This document shows positions 62,150-64,000 of a stretch of 64,000 nt of DNA, piece after piece. A program made the position numbers and the translations under genes. The notes under the pieces were generated by a model. It ran no database searches. It worked only from the letters and a program-made list of their open reading frames with translations, and had not been told where the DNA came from. The number at the start of each line of letters is the position of its first letter. The stretch's first letter is position 1. Source of the stretch: Dendrolimus kikuchii (Eukaryota > Arthropoda > Insecta > Lepidoptera > Lasiocampidae); NCBI GenBank assembly GCA_019925095.2, contig CM034389.1:15444435-15508434 (forward strand). The letters are read 5' to 3'.

Positions 62150-62700
62150 ACAAAATCATGTGGGTAAACGACTTGTTTAATAAAGTCAAATAGGTGGCGA
62201 AATATTAGGTCCCAAACTGTGGAAATGATGTCATCCAACCCTCTAATGTTTAAAATACGCAGTGAAAAATTCTAAAATAAATCAAGGTGGTAGAGCTTAA
62301 AAAATACTTACAATTTGTTTTAAACAATATCCTTAAGTAGTTTTTGAGATATCTATGAGGTATTTTCGATTCAATGCTATTTTTATGATTCCAGCGGTTA
62401 CTAGCGGCCCGTCCCGGGTTCACACGGGTGGGTTATTGCTACACCACCTTACAATTTACACCTTGGGTTACATTAAAGAAGTTTTAGAAGGGATCCTTAA
62501 TTTTTCTAGTAATAAATGCATCCTATTTTACTCAGGCATAATGTAGCATTCTAATGGTGAAAGAATTTTTGAAATCGGTCAAGTAGTTTTTGAGTTTATT
62601 CGTTACAAACATACAAATCTTTCCACTTTATAATATTAGTATTGATAGCCAAATAACAAAAACATGGGACGTCACCTCTACGGAACCGTATTTTGTGCGC
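62150..62700. repeat. Interspersed repeat ('aaaattctaaaataaatcaaggtgg')
   Basis: 'ccctctaatgtttaaaatacg', 'gtgaaaaattctaaaat' and 'agtagtttttgagatatctatg', then 'ctttataatattagtattgatag' and 'ctacggaaccgtattttgtgcg'. Related to repeats at 1150, 2470 and 24836, with a second element nested in the middle (62380-62640). Confidence 0.5.
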
Positions 62701-62709
62701 GGACTGTCA

Positions 62710-63685
62710 AGCATTTACTCAATTTTTGAATTACCGCATCCTCTGCTGTATTCCAATCACCTGTTCTAATATCATATTTTATTTTTTGGTCGGTAGTCGT
62801 TTCTTTTTTATCATGATTGCTGTTTTCCTCGCTCTTTGGAACATCTTTCTTCGGTCTTCTTTTTATTTACATTTCCTCTTATCTGTTTCGATAGTTAATT
62901 ACTACCTAGTACTGTCATAATATTTTCAATAATGAATATTAATGCAAATATTTACTTTGAAATCATTTGATACTTAGCTACACGTAAGTATTAAAACGCG
63001 AATGAAGCGCTTAATTTCATGCTAACAATTTAAATAAAAAGCAAGTAGGTAATAGGTGTCCAATAAATTATAATTTAAGTCATGAATTGTGAATCACAAC
63101 TGTTGCTTGGTATTCATTTAACGATTCACAGCTTGGAGTCATAATTTCGAGAATTTTTACTGACATACATCAACAATCTCAACATTATTTACTTAAGCAT
63201 AAAAACAAATTTGTCTGTTCCTACTTCAAGCAAAGGTATTTTTTTTATTATATTTGGTAGAGATAATCATTAGACTTTTTAAATCTCATTTGGTAATTCC
63301 AACAATATACAAATTCATACTTGAAGCTGTCTCGGAACGTAATGATTGATGTTCAAACATACTAATATCTAAATCTAAATATTTGAAAATATATTCCGAG
63401 TAAAATATGAAGCGGGAACAACGACAAGTTTCGCGTGTGATGCGTGGCGACTAGGTTGGTCGAGATCTACCTATCTACCGTTAATCATAAAAACAGAATA
63501 ACTAGTAATAACAATCGACTAGTAATACATAACTGTAATTTTGAAAAACTCCTAAATCATACGTGACTCAGTGGTACCACTGGTTTATCTCTCGCTTTTT
63601 TATTAGTCAAAACATTTTTTAGGCTAAATTGGTCAATAATTGAAAGGAACATTATTAAAACTTTCAACTGTTAACTATCACGACA
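62710..63685. other. Intergenic, no gene
   Basis: AT-rich; a 75-codon hydrophobic frame at 62693-62920 has no recognised domain and lies in low-complexity T-rich sequence. Confidence 0.35.
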
Positions 63686-63694
63686 GAATTTAGG

Positions 63695-64000
63695 TTATTT
63701 ATAACCGATTTCAAAAAAAGGAGGAGGTTCTCAATTCGTCGGGATCTTTTTTAATTTTTTTCTTTTTTTTATGTATGTTCACCGATTACTCCGAGATTTA
63801 TGATCTGATTTACGTGATTCTTTTTTTTCGACGCGGAATAGCTGCCATTTGGTCCCCTAGAAATTTGACATAGTTTGGCCAAGTAGTTTTCATTTTATGA
63901 ACATGTTTTATGAAAAATTTTACATTCCGTTTCATATGTACACCGATTACGCTGAGATTTATGATCCGATTTACGTGATTCTTGTTTAATTTGATGCGGA
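63695..64000 (+). repeat. Interspersed repeat ('aaccgatttcaaaaaaaggaggagg'), runs off the window
   Basis: Starts 'taaccgatttcaaaaaaagg' and carries two diverged internal units, each with 'caccgattac(t/g)c(c/t)gagattta' and 'tgat(c/t)(t/c)gatttacgtgattctt' (63780-63830 and 63940-63985). This is a widespread lepidopteran repeat, and its right end is outside the window. Confidence 0.7.

Overview
This window is insect nuclear DNA, most likely from a moth or butterfly (Lepidoptera). It is AT-rich, has short multi-exon genes with GT-AG introns, and contains tRNA-derived SINEs with a 'cagtgggacatta'-type end, cecropia-type mariner and DD37D maT transposons, a Penelope-like element, RTE-type LINE ends, and several low-copy interspersed repeats typical of lepidopteran genomes. 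The species cannot be told from the sequence alone.

Layout. 1-5.2 kb: the last two coding exons of a Tret1-type facilitated trehalose/sugar transporter (+). 5.9-9.4 kb: a SINE, a decayed Penelope-like element with inverted terminal repeats, and the first coding exon of Roc2/Rbx2 (RING subunit of cullin E3 ligases, -) head-to-head with a short ORF. 9.4-12.2 kb: repeats and an AT microsatellite. 12.3-19.0 kb: a 12-exon secreted protein gene (-) with a degenerate von Willebrand A-like region. A dead mariner, itself carrying an A-tailed retroposon, sits in intron 7, and the last exon appears frameshifted. 19.9-30.3 kb: LINE fragments, tRNA-Ser(GCT), a CpG-richer segment with a perfect X-box next to a candidate first exon, fold-back elements and a dead maT transposon. 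30.3-49.9 kb: repeat-rich DNA with no recognisable host gene. It holds a second maT copy, a two-copy MITE, a GC-rich island, a Penelope terminal repeat with a perfect 46-bp inverted repeat, and a 1.28-kb (GTAT)n array that is the overgrown tail of an RTE insertion. 49.97-59.4 kb: three tandem GILT (gamma-interferon-inducible lysosomal thiol reductase) genes. 59.4-64 kb: SINE and repeat DNA and a possible GILT relic.

Most notable biology: the GILT cluster keeps the GILT signature in all three members, but only the first has the CXXC thiol-reductase site. The other two have CXXS (CPFS and CPAS), so a canonical reductase lies beside two paralogues whose chemistry must differ. All three share five exons with identical intron phases, so they arose by tandem duplication.

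Exons, splice sites and reading frames were worked out by hand from the bases. Family names rest on recognised motifs; no database search was run.
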